Shown: positions 35,285 to 44,900, numbered from the stretch's first letter. The stretch is 64,000 nucleotides of DNA from Sphingomonas brevis (GCF_023516505.1 NZ_JAMGBB010000001.1:1488001-1552000); one strand, 5' to 3'. The notes: generated from the letters alone by a model not told the origin. Made by a program: numbers and translations.

Positions 35285-37420
35285 ATGCGCCGCTCCGCCA
35301 CTTTTCTTGCCTTAGCCATTTCCGTTTCCCCCGCCCCGCTGCTGGCCCAGGCGATGGTGACCGATTCATCAAGTGAGGCGGTCGGAGCGACCGATTCCGC
35401 CGTATCGGCCGATGTGCCGGTGTCGGGCAGCGCGGAAGAAGCTCACCCCGACCATGAGGCGGACATCGTCGTCACCGGAGTCCGGCGGAAAGAGAATGAT
35501 GTGCTGGGCGGCGTTTCGGTGCTCGATCAGGCCGACCTCACCCGGCAGATGCGCCCAAGCATCGGCGAGACGCTGGCCAAGCAGCCTGGGGTCAGTGCGA
35601 CGAGCTTTGGCCCGACCGCCTCGGCGCCGGTACTGCGCGGCCTTTCCGGCGACCGGGTCCGGGTGCTGACCGACGGGATCGGCACCCTGGACCTGTCATC
35701 GTCCGGGCCCGACCATGCCATCGCTATCAACCCGATCACCGCCGAGCGGATCGAGGTGCTGCGCGGGCCGTCGGCCCTGTTGTTCGGATCTTCGGCGATC
35801 GGCGGCGTGGTCAATGTCATCGACACGCGCATCCCGCGTCATGAACCCGACGGTCCGATCAAGGCCGACGCTCTGCTGTCCTATGGCAGCGCCGCCAACG
35901 AGCGGTCAGCCAATGCCGCGATCGACGTGCCGGTCGGCGGGCATTTCGTGCTTCATGCCGACGGTAATTATTCGAAGAGCGACGACCTGGAGACGGGCGG
36001 CCACATCCTGTCGAAGGAATTGCGCGAACAGGCGCTGGCCAGCCCCGATGCGGAAATCCAGGCTCTTGCCGACCTTAAGGGCGAATTGCCCAATTCGGCG
36101 GCGACGTCGAAGGAAGGGGCGCTGGGCGTCGGCTATGTCGACGGCGACCTCAATGTCGGCGTGTCGGTGACGCGGCACCTCAGCAAGTATGAAGTGCCGA
36201 TCCGCTATTCGCTCGATCCGGCGATTGAGCCAGAAGCGCCGACCATCGACGTCGAGCAGACGCGTTACGACGCGCGGGCGGAGATTCCGGTCGGCGGATT
36301 CTTCAACCTGGTCCGGGCGCGGGGCGGCTACGCCAACTACCATCACGACGAGATCGAGGAGAGCGGCGAGATCGGCTCCTCCTTCTTCAGCAAGGGGGGA
36401 GAAGGCCGGGTCGAGCTGGTGCAGAGTGAGAAGTCGGGCTGGGGCGGAACCAGCGGCGTGCAATATCTCCAACGCAACGCGAAAATCCGCGGCGAAGAGA
36501 AATTCCTGCCTGACAGCCGGCAGAAACAGGCCGGCCTGTTCACCCTGCAGACCTACGTCCAGGGGCCGATCCGGATCGAGGGCGGGGTGCGGGTCGAGCA
36601 TAGCAAGCTCGACGCCGATGCCGATGCGCAGCTCGGCACGCCCGAGCGGTCGAAGAGCTTCACCACCTGGTCGGGCTCGCTGGGCGGGCAATATGAGTTC
36701 GTTCCGGGATGGCGTGCCGGCCTGTCGCTGTCGCATGCCGAGAGGGCGCCGGCGATCGACGAGCTGTTCGCCAATGGCCCGCACGGCGGCAGCCAGGCGT
36801 TTGAAATCGGAAATCCCGAGCTAGATCCGGAACGGAGCAATTCGGTCGAGCTGGGGCTGCACCACAGCAAAGGCGGACTGCACCTCACCGCGAACCTGTT
36901 CTACTCGCGCTTCTCCAACTTTATCTTCCAGGCGCCGACCGGGGAGATCGAGGACGATCTGCCGGTGCTCCAATATAGCGAGGGCAAGGCGACCTATTAT
37001 GGCTTCGAGGCTCAGGCAGAGGCGAAGCTGGGCGAGGCGCTCGGCATCAACTGGGGCGCCGAGCTGCAAGGCGACATGGTTCATGCCACGGTCAAGGATT
37101 TCGGTCCCGCACCGCTGATCCCGCCGATGCGGGTACTGGGTGCGATCACCGGCGAGAAGGGCCAGTTGGATGGGCGGGTCGAGGTCGAGCATGCATTCGA
37201 CCATGACCGCGCCGCGCCGAACGAAACGGACACGGCCGGCTATACGTTGGTCAATGCGTCGCTCGACTGGCACCCGTTCGCGGCCAAGCCGGAGCTGACC
37301 TTGTCGCTGGCGGCGAATAATTTGTTCGATGTCGAGGCGCGGCGCAGTACGTCGCTGCTCAAGGATTTTGCCCCGCTCGCCGGGCGCGACATCAGGGTGA
37401 CGGCGAGAATCGGATTCTAG
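35285..37420 (+). CDS. TonB-dependent receptor, ZnuD-like (probable zinc uptake)
   Basis: This 711-residue outer-membrane receptor has a signal peptide (end near LLAQA), a His/Asp-containing linker (AHPDHEAD), a TonB-box-like DIVVTGVRR, a plug (PGVSATSFGPTASAPVLRGLSGDRVRVLTDGIGTLDLSS) and a 22-strand-type barrel ending in IGF. The plug sequence, the loop with HILSKELREQALAS and the C-terminal SLLKDFAPLAGRDIRV resemble ZnuD zinc receptors. A candidate Zur box precedes the gene. The start ATG directly opens the signal peptide. Copper or another ligand is possible; family resemblance, not binding data, supports zinc. Confidence 0.85.
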   Translation: MRRSATFLALAISVSPAPLLAQAMVTDSSSEAVGATDSAVSADVPVSGSAEEAHPDHEADIVVTGVRRKENDVLGGVSVLDQADLTRQMRPSIGETLAKQPGVSATSFGPTASAPVLRGLSGDRVRVLTDGIGTLDLSSSGPDHAIAINPITAERIEVLRGPSALLFGSSAIGGVVNVIDTRIPRHEPDGPIKADALLSYGSAANERSANAAIDVPVGGHFVLHADGNYSKSDDLETGGHILSKELREQALASPDAEIQALADLKGELPNSAATSKEGALGVGYVDGDLNVGVSVTRHLSKYEVPIRYSLDPAIEPEAPTIDVEQTRYDARAEIPVGGFFNLVRARGGYANYHHDEIEESGEIGSSFFSKGGEGRVELVQSEKSGWGGTSGVQYLQRNAKIRGEEKFLPDSRQKQAGLFTLQTYVQGPIRIEGGVRVEHSKLDADADAQLGTPERSKSFTTWSGSLGGQYEFVPGWRAGLSLSHAERAPAIDELFANGPHGGSQAFEIGNPELDPERSNSVELGLHHSKGGLHLTANLFYSRFSNFIFQAPTGEIEDDLPVLQYSEGKATYYGFEAQAEAKLGEALGINWGAELQGDMVHATVKDFGPAPLIPPMRVLGAITGEKGQLDGRVEVEHAFDHDRAAPNETDTAGYTLVNASLDWHPFAAKPELTLSLAANNLFDVEARRSTSLLKDFAPLAGRDIRVTARIGF

Positions 37421-37457
37421 TGCAGGAACTGGATGCCCGGAGCGGCGTTCCTCGCGC

Positions 37458-37631
37458 ATGACCGACGGAAGCTATTTCGCCAGCCGCGAAGAACATGAGC
37501 GAGCGTTGAGCCGGCAGGCGGCAGATTGCCGCGCGGCCGAGGCTCATGCCGAAATGGCGGAACGTTATGAGGCGTTGGCGACGATCTTCGGAGCCAAGCG
37601 CCTGGCCAGTCCCCCGATCGACTATCTTTAG
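37458..37631 (+). CDS. Small hypothetical protein (57 aa)
   Basis: A short reading frame begins with ATG at 37458, 37 bases after the receptor stop, and ends with TAG at 37631. The product starts MTDGSYFASREEHERAL and is helical, charged and rich in Ala/Arg/Glu, with no membrane helix. Small proteins of this kind are common in sphingomonads. It is probably co-transcribed with the receptor and lies before the shared terminator. Function unknown. Confidence 0.65.
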   Translation: MTDGSYFASREEHERALSRQAADCRAAEAHAEMAERYEALATIFGAKRLASPPIDYL

Positions 37632-37646
37632 CCGCTAACTCCCGCC

Positions 37647-37687
37647 AAAAAAATTGGGCGACCTGCCGGAACCGTGACAGGCCGCCC
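37647..37687 (-). terminator. Intrinsic terminator of the psp operon
   Basis: On the minus strand a stem formed by GGGCGGCCTG and CAGGTCGCCC (37687-37656, one mismatch) is followed by AATTTTTTT, a good U tract. It lies 38 bases past the last psp gene. The same stem could stop rightward transcripts from the receptor gene with a shorter U run. Confidence 0.8.
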
Positions 37688-37724
37688 TTTGCGGGACTTG
37701 GGCTTTGGGGAAGGAAGCCCCGCT

Positions 37725-37955
37725 TTAGAGATCGATTCCGGCAGCGATCGCTTCAAGCTTGCGAACCCGTTCCTTGAGGTCCGCCAACTCGATCCGGCCG
37801 GTCGCCGGGGGAAGGCTGTGGTCGCCGGTCTGGCTTGCCAGCTCGAGCCGCTTGAAGTCGAGCCAGTTCTGCCAGCCCTTGAGACCCGCCACGGCTGCCA
37901 TGCCGGCTACAAGGAGAACGCTGACGGCGATCAGGCCGATGGACAGCGGTTCCAT
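37725..37955 (-). CDS. PspB-like small membrane protein
   Basis: The 76-residue product has one N-terminal membrane helix (about residues 5-26) and a C-terminal coiled coil (IELADLKERVRKLEAIA). This is the same plan as PspB, which in enterobacteria works with PspC to sense membrane stress and recruit PspA. Its ATG overlaps the PspC stop (TAATG). The order A-C-B differs from the enterobacterial A-B-C. Sequence identity to PspB is weak by eye, so the name is based on layout and neighbours. Confidence 0.65.
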   Translation of the reverse strand: MEPLSIGLIAVSVLLVAGMAAVAGLKGWQNWLDFKRLELASQTGDHSLPPATGRIELADLKERVRKLEAIAAGIDL

Positions 37956-38341
37956 TATTTCTCCTCCCTCAATGCTTCGATTTCGCGGGCCAGCTCATCG
38001 TTCTGGCTACTCAGATGGTGATCGATGGCCATCATCCGGCGGTCGTTGACGTCGAGCTCGGTGCGCAGCTCGTGGACCGAGGTGCGGCGCCGGCCAAGCT
38101 CGGCCATGCGCTCGAACTCCGACGGCCGTTCGCGGCTGCCAACTGCCTTGTTCTTCTGGATATGCAGATAGATGCCGGCCGCGACATAGGCGACAATCGC
38201 CAGTTTCCAGCTGATCAGCAGCGCGGCGGCGGCGAACCCCAGCCGGATGAAGGTCGGATCGATGTTGAACACATCGCCGAGGGTCGAGCAGACGCCGGCC
38301 ACCTTCTTGTCGCGGCGATTCATCGAATAACGTTCTGACAT
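37955..38341 (-). CDS. pspC: Phage shock protein C (PspC)
   Basis: The 128-residue protein carries a PspC domain: an N-terminal basic start (MNRRDKKVAGVCSTLGDVFNIDPTFIRLGF) and a membrane helix (AALLISWKLAIVAYVAAGIYLHI), followed by a charged, coiled-coil-prone tail of about 60 residues. It sits in the inner membrane and relays envelope stress. The ATG at 38341 has a GAAGGAAAAAAGGGAA purine-rich site; a GTG at 38365 overlapping the pspA stop is an alternative. It follows pspA by 20 bases. Confidence 0.88.
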   Translation of the reverse strand: MSERYSMNRRDKKVAGVCSTLGDVFNIDPTFIRLGFAAAALLISWKLAIVAYVAAGIYLHIQKNKAVGSRERPSEFERMAELGRRRTSVHELRTELDVNDRRMMAIDHHLSSQNDELAREIEALREEK

Positions 38342-38361
38342 TTCCCTTTTTTCCTTCCCGT

Positions 38362-39138
38362 TCACTTCTTCGCCGCAAGCGCGGATTTCAGTGCGTCAAG
38401 CTCGGCATCGACGGCCTCGGAGGCGCGCAGCTCGGCAATTTCTTCCTCAAGGCTTTTCGGCCCGGCGAGCGCCAGCGCGTCGGCGCGGCCTTCGGCAAAA
38501 TCGGCACGGCGCTCGAGCAGTTCGAACTTGGCGAACGCTTCCTCGGTGCGGTTGCCGTGCAGCACTTCGCTAGTGCGGGCGCGGGTGATCGCGCTCTCGA
38601 GCCGGCTGGCGATCGCGTTCTGGCGACCGCGGGCTTCGGCAAGCTTGGTCTGGAGCCGCTGGATGTCGGCCTCGTAACCGCGCAGCACCTGCTCGATCTG
38701 CGAGATCTCGGCATGCAGGCCCTCGGCCATCTCGGCTGCCTTCTGCTTCTCGCCCAGCGCGGCGCGGGCCAGGTCCTCGCGGCCCTTTTCCAGTGCCAGC
38801 GCGGCCTTCTCGGTCCAGCCATGCTGGAGGTCGTCGAGCCGGTTGCAGGCGCGGCGCATTTCCTTGATGTCGGCGATCGAGCGGGCGGCGGTTGCGCGCA
38901 CCTCGACCAGCGTTTCTTCCATCTCGACGATGATCATGCGGATCATTCGGGCCGGGTCTTCCGACCGGTCGAGCAGTTCCGACACATTCGCTGCGATAAT
39001 GTCCCGCGTACGGGTGAAGATCGGGCCCGACAGGATGCCGGAAAGCGGCGCGAAACTGATAGTCGTTTCATTCCTGTCCTCGTCCTGCCGCGGAATGCGG
39101 ATGGCCGGGCGGGCTTCGATCGGTTCAAGTTCAGGCAT
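38362..39138 (-). CDS. pspA: Phage shock protein A (PspA/IM30)
   Basis: The 258-residue protein is a peripheral membrane coiled-coil protein of the ESCRT-III-like PspA/Vipp1 family that stabilises damaged inner membrane. The core starts FTRTRDIIAANVSELLDRSEDPARMIRMIIVEMEETLVEVR and continues as long helices to the end. About 34 residues precede this core (MPELEPIEARP to LSGPI), whereas PspA normally begins only a few residues before it. No in-frame ATG lies at the usual place. The ATG at 39138 overlaps the upstream small gene by eight bases. Expression is probably from the sigma-54 promoter at 39326-39342. Confidence 0.92.
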   Translation of the reverse strand: MPELEPIEARPAIRIPRQDEDRNETTISFAPLSGILSGPIFTRTRDIIAANVSELLDRSEDPARMIRMIIVEMEETLVEVRATAARSIADIKEMRRACNRLDDLQHGWTEKAALALEKGREDLARAALGEKQKAAEMAEGLHAEISQIEQVLRGYEADIQRLQTKLAEARGRQNAIASRLESAITRARTSEVLHGNRTEEAFAKFELLERRADFAEGRADALALAGPKSLEEEIAELRASEAVDAELDALKSALAAKK

Positions 39139-39268
39139 AGGTAAGAACTTCCACAGAGGTAGCGGCCGAAACCTGGGCCGGGGCAACCGCCGCGCCGACC
39201 GCGATCGTGCTCATCAGCAGCGACGCGAACGCGACGATCAGGTGGCTTTGAAATTTCGAACCAAACAT
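39131..39268 (-). CDS. Small signal-peptide-like protein upstream of pspA (45 aa)
   Basis: A short frame starts at ATG 39268 after a GGGAGA ribosome site and ends with TGA at 39131, overlapping the pspA start. The product begins MFGSKFQSHLIVAFASLL, has one hydrophobic helix and an AxA-like site (VGAAVAPAQ), then a short tail. It is the first gene behind the sigma-54 promoter. It may be a small membrane or exported stress protein, or a leader that couples translation to pspA. I do not recognise a family. Confidence 0.65.
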   Translation of the reverse strand: MFGSKFQSHLIVAFASLLMSTIAVGAAVAPAQVSAATSVEVLTYA

Positions 39269-39325
39269 TGTTCAATCTCCCTTTTCGGACGTCGGGGCAT
39301 TCGCCCTTGGTCCTGACACATCCTT

Positions 39326-39342
39326 TACAAGGGTCGTGCCAA
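39326..39342 (-). promoter_or_regulatory. Sigma-54 promoter of the psp operon
   Basis: The minus strand reads TTGGCACGACCCTTGTA. It matches the sigma-54 -24/-12 consensus TGGCACG-N4-TTGC except for T in place of the final C, with the GG and GT elements ten bases apart. It lies about 60 bases upstream of the first psp reading frame. Sigma-54 control by PspF is established for psp operons elsewhere. Confidence 0.75.
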
Positions 39343-39397
39343 TTGGAGATTTCCGCCGAAAATGCCGCGAACAACGTTCATCGGCCGGCAAGTTGGC

Positions 39398-39415
39398 GGA
39401 ATTTCCCACCATCAG
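39398..39415 (+). repeat. Upstream copy 1 of an 18-bp repeat, possible activator site
   Basis: GGAATTTCCCACCATCAG here matches GGAATTTACCATCATCAG at 39481-39498 in 16 of 18 positions. It lies about 60 bases upstream of the sigma-54 promoter, a plausible place for an enhancer-binding protein such as PspF. Confidence 0.45.
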
Positions 39416-39480
39416 TTGGGATGTTTGACCAAATGCCGACCAGGATTGTTTCCGGACCAAATCCAGCGCCAGCTTAAGAG

Positions 39481-39498
39481 GGAATTTACCATCATCAG
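39481..39498 (+). repeat. Upstream copy 2 of the 18-bp repeat
   Basis: The second copy is 83 bases from the first and about 140 bases from the sigma-54 promoter. It also lies just before the rightward gene at 39512, so it may instead influence that gene. Confidence 0.45.
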
Positions 39499-39511
39499 CT
39501 AGCTTGGAGCC

Positions 39512-39832
39512 ATGCGAGCGATGTTCGCCAAGACGGGCCCGATGCTGATCGGGCAACTGACGCTGGGAGCGTTAGCCCTGCTGCTGGCGGCGTTCGCGCC
39601 TCCGGCCCAGGGCCGAATGCTCCTGGTGCCGCTGGACGGCGAGCCGATTGCCAGGACCACGATCGAGTCCGCCCATGCGCTGGCGCTGAAGCCGGGACCG
39701 GTAAGGGGATCGTGGGTCGTCGACGGCCAGCGCACGGCGCTCGCCGGGTTAATGTCTGAAGGAATTATCGTCCTGGCTGCCCCCGACGCAATTTGCGGCG
39801 GATTGCTATCGAACGAGGCCACTCAATCATGA
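39512..39832 (+). CDS. Hypothetical protein with N-terminal hydrophobic helix
   Basis: The 106-residue product has one hydrophobic segment ([24 protein letters not shown]) that could be a signal peptide or anchor, then a short globular part ([18 protein letters not shown] ... [15 protein letters not shown]). I recognise no family. The stop overlaps the chemoreceptor start (ATGA), and a GGAG site precedes its own ATG. The tight coupling suggests a periplasmic or membrane partner for the receptor, but this is inference. Confidence 0.6.
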   Translation: MRAMFAKTGPMLIGQLTLGALALLLAAFAPPAQGRMLLVPLDGEPIARTTIESAHALALKPGPVRGSWVVDGQRTALAGLMSEGIIVLAAPDAICGGLLSNEATQS

Positions 39833-41334
39833 TTCAACTGAACGATCTAAGGCTGCGTGGGCTGATGCTTCTCGCCATGTTTGGCTGGCTGTGCACCATC
39901 GCGCTGATGGGCCTGGCGCTGGTGTTCGACCTAAAGAACGAGCTTGTTCCGGTCGTACTTTCGGCCGCCGTCACGATCATCCCGACCTTCATCGCGATGC
40001 GGCCGCGCTATGACCTGTCGATCGGCATGACGTTCGCCGTCATGGCAGCGGTGCAGCCCGCGCTGCTGGTTTACATGTTGCAGGGCCATCCGTGGCAGAT
40101 GGAAGGCCATATGTATTTCTTCGTCGGCCTCGCCGCGCTGACCCTGCTCTGTGACTGGCGTCCGATGGCGGCCGCGGTCGGATTGATCGCCGCCCATCAC
40201 CTGCTGCTCAGCTTTGTCGCCCCGGAATGGGTGTTCATCGGCAGCGGCGATTTTTCCCGCGTGCTGGTCCATGCGCTGGCGGTGAGCTGGGTGCTCGCCG
40301 TGCTGGGGCCGGTCATGGTCCACATGGGCAGGCTGTTCTCCGAGCAGGCCGAGGCCCGTTCGACTAGCGAGGGTCTCGCCGCGTCGGCCCAGGCTGCGCT
40401 GGAGCAAGCCAGGGCCGCCCAGAGCGAAGTCGAGGCGGAGCGTGAGAAGCGGCTGGAGATTGAGCGTCGCGGAATGGCCGACGCGCGCCGCGGCGAGTTG
40501 ATGGCATTGGCCGAAGCGTTCGAGGGTTCGGTCGCCAACATCGTCCAGTCGGTCGCTGCCGCTGCCGAACAAATGGCTCACGCGGCGAGCAACATGCACC
40601 AGTTCGCGCATAATGCCGGCGAGCAGTCGGCCGAGGCGGCCAGGGATGCCGAAAGCGCTTCGCAAAATGCGCTTCGCGTATCCGCCGGAGTGAGCGACCT
40701 TTCGAAGTCGATCCTCAGCATCGCCAGCAACGCCGAGCAGCAGGCCAACCTCGGCGAAGCGGCGCGCGGTGCATCCAAGACCGGCGAGGAAGTGATCCGC
40801 ACCCTGTCTGAGCGGACCCAGAACATCGAGGCGTTCGTCGGCCTGATCCAGGGCGTCGCATCCCAAACCAACATGCTGGCACTAAACGCGACGATCGAGT
40901 CCGCGCGGGCTGGCGAGGCCGGGCGCGGGTTCGGCGTGGTTGCCGCCGAGGTCAAGGCGCTGGCCAACAAGGCGCACGAGGCGAGCGGCCAGATCAACCA
41001 GCTGGTGTCCGACATCGACAGCGGCGCTGCCGAGGCGGAAAACGTGATCGGACAGGTATCGCGGGCAATGACCGAACTGGCTGAATCCGCAGAGAAGATC
41101 CGCGGCGTGATCGGCGACCAGAGCAATGTCGCCTCGCTGATCGAACAGGGCGCGGTCGACAGCGCCGCCGGCGCCGACCAGATCGCCAAGCGCATCAGCG
41201 AAGTGGCGAAGGCAGCCGGCGAGGCGGTCAAGCTGTCGGACGAAGTTCATGCCTCCGCGGATGGGCTGACCAGGATAGCCCATGGCCTTCGCTCCGCGAC
41301 CGACGAATTCCTGTCGCAGCTCCGCGCTGCCTAA
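39829..41334 (+). CDS. Methyl-accepting chemotaxis protein without periplasmic domain
   Basis: The 501-residue receptor has about six N-terminal membrane helices (residues 8-170) in place of the usual periplasmic sensor, then a coiled coil (about 178-225) and the MCP signalling domain. The hairpin tip is [37 protein letters not shown], which binds CheA/CheW. No clear HAMP domain is seen. The ATG at 39829 overlaps the upstream stop (ATGA), which excludes an earlier in-frame start. No other chemotaxis gene is in the window. It may sense a membrane or energy signal and may couple to a pathway other than flagella. Confidence 0.9.
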   Translation: MIQLNDLRLRGLMLLAMFGWLCTIALMGLALVFDLKNELVPVVLSAAVTIIPTFIAMRPRYDLSIGMTFAVMAAVQPALLVYMLQGHPWQMEGHMYFFVGLAALTLLCDWRPMAAAVGLIAAHHLLLSFVAPEWVFIGSGDFSRVLVHALAVSWVLAVLGPVMVHMGRLFSEQAEARSTSEGLAASAQAALEQARAAQSEVEAEREKRLEIERRGMADARRGELMALAEAFEGSVANIVQSVAAAAEQMAHAASNMHQFAHNAGEQSAEAARDAESASQNALRVSAGVSDLSKSILSIASNAEQQANLGEAARGASKTGEEVIRTLSERTQNIEAFVGLIQGVASQTNMLALNATIESARAGEAGRGFGVVAAEVKALANKAHEASGQINQLVSDIDSGAAEAENVIGQVSRAMTELAESAEKIRGVIGDQSNVASLIEQGAVDSAAGADQIAKRISEVAKAAGEAVKLSDEVHASADGLTRIAHGLRSATDEFLSQLRAA

Positions 41335-41388
41335 GTTCGGAACGCTCTGCCCGCTCAGGCGCTGATACGACCCAGAGGAGAATCACAT

Positions 41389-41586
41389 ATGCTTGGCAAG
41401 ATTTTGGGCGGTATCGTTGGCGAAAGGGTCGCCGGACCCAATCGCAAACTGACAGGCGCGCTGGTCGGCGCCGCCATCCCAGCCATCGCCAGACGCGGCC
41501 TTGGCCCGCTGGCGCTTGTCGCGGCCGCCGGTTGGGGAGCCAAGAAGCTGCTGGATCGGCGCCGCAGCCGGCGCGACGCGGCCTAG
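41389..41586 (+). CDS. Small glycine/alanine-rich hypothetical protein (65 aa)
   Basis: The product begins MLGKILGGIVGERVAGPNRK, has one Ala/Gly-rich hydrophobic stretch (LTGALVGAAIPAIARRGLGPLALVAAAGWGA) and a basic C-terminus. GAGGAG lies about ten bases before the ATG. The pattern recalls small glycine-zipper membrane proteins. It ends one base before the convergent DUF3297 gene. Function unknown. Confidence 0.65.
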   Translation: MLGKILGGIVGERVAGPNRKLTGALVGAAIPAIARRGLGPLALVAAAGWGAKKLLDRRRSRRDAA

Positions 41587-41862
41587 CTATTCGGAAGCGG
41601 TCTCGCCCTCATAATAGGGCTCGACCTTGCCCTTGAGGGTCAGGGTCATCGGATTGCCGAAGCGGTCGCGGCTGCGACCGGCGGCGACCTTTATCCAGCC
41701 TTCCGAGATGCAATATTCCTCGACGTTGGTTTTCTCATTGTCGTTGAAGCGGATGCCGACGCCGTGGCGCAGCACTTCCTCGTCGAAATATTTGCTGCGC
41801 GGGTCGAGCGACAGGCGATCGGGCAGCGGCTTCTTGGCCTCGTTGGCTTCGGATTCTGACAT
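41587..41862 (-). CDS. DUF3297 family protein
   Basis: This 91-residue protein matches DUF3297, a small family of unknown function found in alpha- and gammaproteobacteria. Conserved segments are LPDRLSLDPRSKYFDEEVLRHGVGIRFN and GNPMTLTLKGKVEPYYE. It is soluble, acidic, and lacks a signal peptide. It is convergent with the small Gly-rich gene and divergent from the amidohydrolase gene. Confidence 0.88.
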   Translation of the reverse strand: MSESEANEAKKPLPDRLSLDPRSKYFDEEVLRHGVGIRFNDNEKTNVEEYCISEGWIKVAAGRSRDRFGNPMTLTLKGKVEPYYEGETASE

Positions 41863-41985
41863 GGCGGCGCCCCTAGCCGCTGCATGCGGGACGCGTCAAA
41901 TTCGACGAACGGCGGCGCACCTTCGTTGCGTTCGTGTGACAGCACGGCCAATCTCCCGCGCGATTCAGTGTCCAGGGGGATTTCC

Positions 41986-44900
41986 ATGCGCCAACTCAAG
42001 CTTTTCGTCGGCTGCTCGCTGCTTGCCGCCAGCGCCGCCATTGCCCAGCCCGCGCCCACGCCGCCTGTAGCCCCGCCCCCGCCGCAGCCAGGCCAAGCCG
42101 AGCCGATGACCCAGGACAAGCCCAAGGACATCGCCGCGGCCCCGGGCACGGCAGGGGCAAAGCCGCCCAAATGGGATGTCAACGCCCGCCACGGCCCGGG
42201 CCGTGATGTGCCGATCGATACCAGGAGCGGAACCTGGCTGAGCCTCGACGTGTCGCCGGACGGCCGCGAGATTGCCTTCGACCTGCTGGGCGACCTCTAC
42301 GTCATGCCGATCGGGGGCGGCGAAGCGCGTCCGCTGACCAGCGGCAACGCCTGGGACATGCAGCCGCGCTATTCGCCGGACGGGCAGGAAATCGCCTTCA
42401 CGTCCGACCGTGGCGGCGGCGACAATATCTGGACCATCCGCCGCGACGGCAGCTCCCCGCGCCAGATCACCAAGGAAGATTTCCGCCTGTTGAACCAGGC
42501 AGATTGGACGCCCGACGGGAATTTCATCGTCGCGCGCAAGCATTTCACGTCGTCCCGCTCCTTGGGGTCGGGCGAAATGTGGCTTTATCACCGCAGCGGC
42601 GCCGACAAGGGCGGCGGCGTGCAGATGACCAAGGCGCGGACCAAGCAGAAGGACACCAATGAGGCGGCCTTCTCTCCAGACGGCCGCTACCTCTATTTCT
42701 CCGACGATGCGACGCCCGGCGACATTTTCCAATATTCGAAGGACGTCAACGACCAGATCTATGTGATCCAGCGATTGGATCGGCAGACCGGCGACATCGA
42801 GACTTATGTCGACGGGCCCGGCGGCGCGATCCGCCCGACGCCCTCGCCCGACGGCAAGACCTTGGCCTTCATCAAGCGGGTCCGGTACAAATCGACGATC
42901 ATGCTGATGGACCTGGCGTCCGGACGTATCACGCCGCTGACCGATATCCTCGACCGCGACATGCAGGAGACCTGGGCCGTCCACGGCGTCTATCCCGGCA
43001 TGAGCTGGACGCCCGACGGCAAGTCGATCCTGTTCTGGGCCAAGGGCGGAATTCATCGGGTCGATGCCGTTTCACGGGCGGTCAGCGAAATCCCGTTCCA
43101 CGTCACCGGCACACGCTTTGTCGAGGATGCGGTGCGGCAGCAGAAGGATGTCGCCCCCGCCAGCTTCACGACCAAGATGGTGCGCTTCGCCCAGAAAAGC
43201 CCGGATGGGCGCCACATCGTCTATGAAGCGCTCGGCAACTTGTGGATAGCGAACGGCGACGGTAGCGCGCCCAGGCGGCTGACGCGCGGCAGCGACTTCG
43301 AAAGCTATCCGGCCTTCTCGCGAGACGGGAAGAGCATCGCCTATGTCTCCTGGGACGACGACACGGCGGCGCGGATCAAGGTGGTTGGAGTCGCGGGCGG
43401 CGACGGGCGAACCGTTACTTCCCAGCCTGGCCATTATCTGGAGCCGGCCTTCTCGCCCGACGGCAATTTGATCGCCTATCGCAAGACCAGCGACGGGTTT
43501 CTGACCACGCCGCTCTACGGCAAGGACCCCGGCATCTACGTCGTGCCGGTAAATGGCGGCACGCCGAAGAGGGTCGCAAAGGCCGGTACGCAGCCGATGT
43601 TCGGCGCGACCAGCGACCGGATATTCTACATCGCCGCCGGCGATGAGGATAAGCGGCTGCTGAAATCGGTTTCGGTGCAAGGAACCGACGAGGTCACCCA
43701 CCTTGTTTCCCAGAACGCGGCGCGGTTCGCGCTGTCGCCGGACGAGCAGTTCGTCGCCTGGACCGAACGTTACCAGGCCTATGTCATGCCCTTCACCCGA
43801 TCCGGCCGATCGATCGACATCGCGCCCGACGGCAAGGCCTTGCCTATGTCCAAGGTCAGTGCCGATGCCGGCGACTGGATCCATTGGTCGGGCGACGGGC
43901 GAAGCCTGTTCTGGAGCCAGGGGCCCAATCTTTACGGGCTGAATGTTGGGTCGTCGGGCGCATTTGCCGGCGGCAAGCTCGGCGCGGCTCCGCTGGTTGC
44001 CCAGCTGGGCGTCACCGCCAACCAGGCGAAGCCGACCGGCAGCATCGCGCTCACCGGCGCAAGGATTGTCACCATGCGGGGCGATGAGGTGATCGAGAAT
44101 GGCACGGTGCTGGTCGAAGGCGACCGGATCGTCGCGGTCGGGCCGACGGCGAGCATCACCTACCCGGCGGGAACGCGGACGATCGATGTCAGCGGCAAGA
44201 CGATTATCCCCGGCCTGATCGACGCTCACTGGCACGGGCCGATGGGCAGCGACCAGATTATCCCCAAGCAGAATTGGGTGCATGCCGCGGCGCTGGCCTA
44301 TGGCGTGACCACCGTTCACGACCCGTCGAACGACACGTTCGAAATCTTCGCCGCATCGGAATATCAGAAGGCGGGCAAGATTTTGGGGCCGAGGATCTTC
44401 TCGACCGGCACCATCCTCTATGGGGCGACGACTCCCTTTACGGTCGAGATCAACAGCCTGGACGATGCGCTGTCGCATCTTAGGCGGCTGCAGGCTTCGG
44501 GCGCCTGGTCGGTCAAGAGCTACAACCAGCCGCGGCGCGAGCAGCGGCAGATGATCATCGAGGCGGCGCGCCAGCTCGGCATGGAGGTGGTGCCCGAAGG
44601 GGGGTCATTGTTCGAGATGAACATGACGATGATCGCCGACGGCCATACGACGATCGAACATTCGCTGCCGGTGCAGAACATCTACGACGACGTGCTGCAA
44701 TATTGGAAAGGCAGCGGAACCGCTTGGACCCCGACTTTGGTGGTCGCCTACGGCGGGCCGTTCGGTGAGAATTACTGGTACCAGCACAGCAATGTCTGGG
44801 CCGAGCCGATCCTTTCCAAATGGGTGCCGCGGCCGCTGCTCGACGCCCGCGCCCGCCGACCGGTGATGAACCCGCCGGAGGAGGACAATTTGCTCAGCGT

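Noticed and set aside
35131-35376. An 81-codon plus-strand frame between thrC and the ZnuD-like receptor.
   Set aside because: It overlaps the signal-peptide region of the receptor in another frame and has no conserved features.
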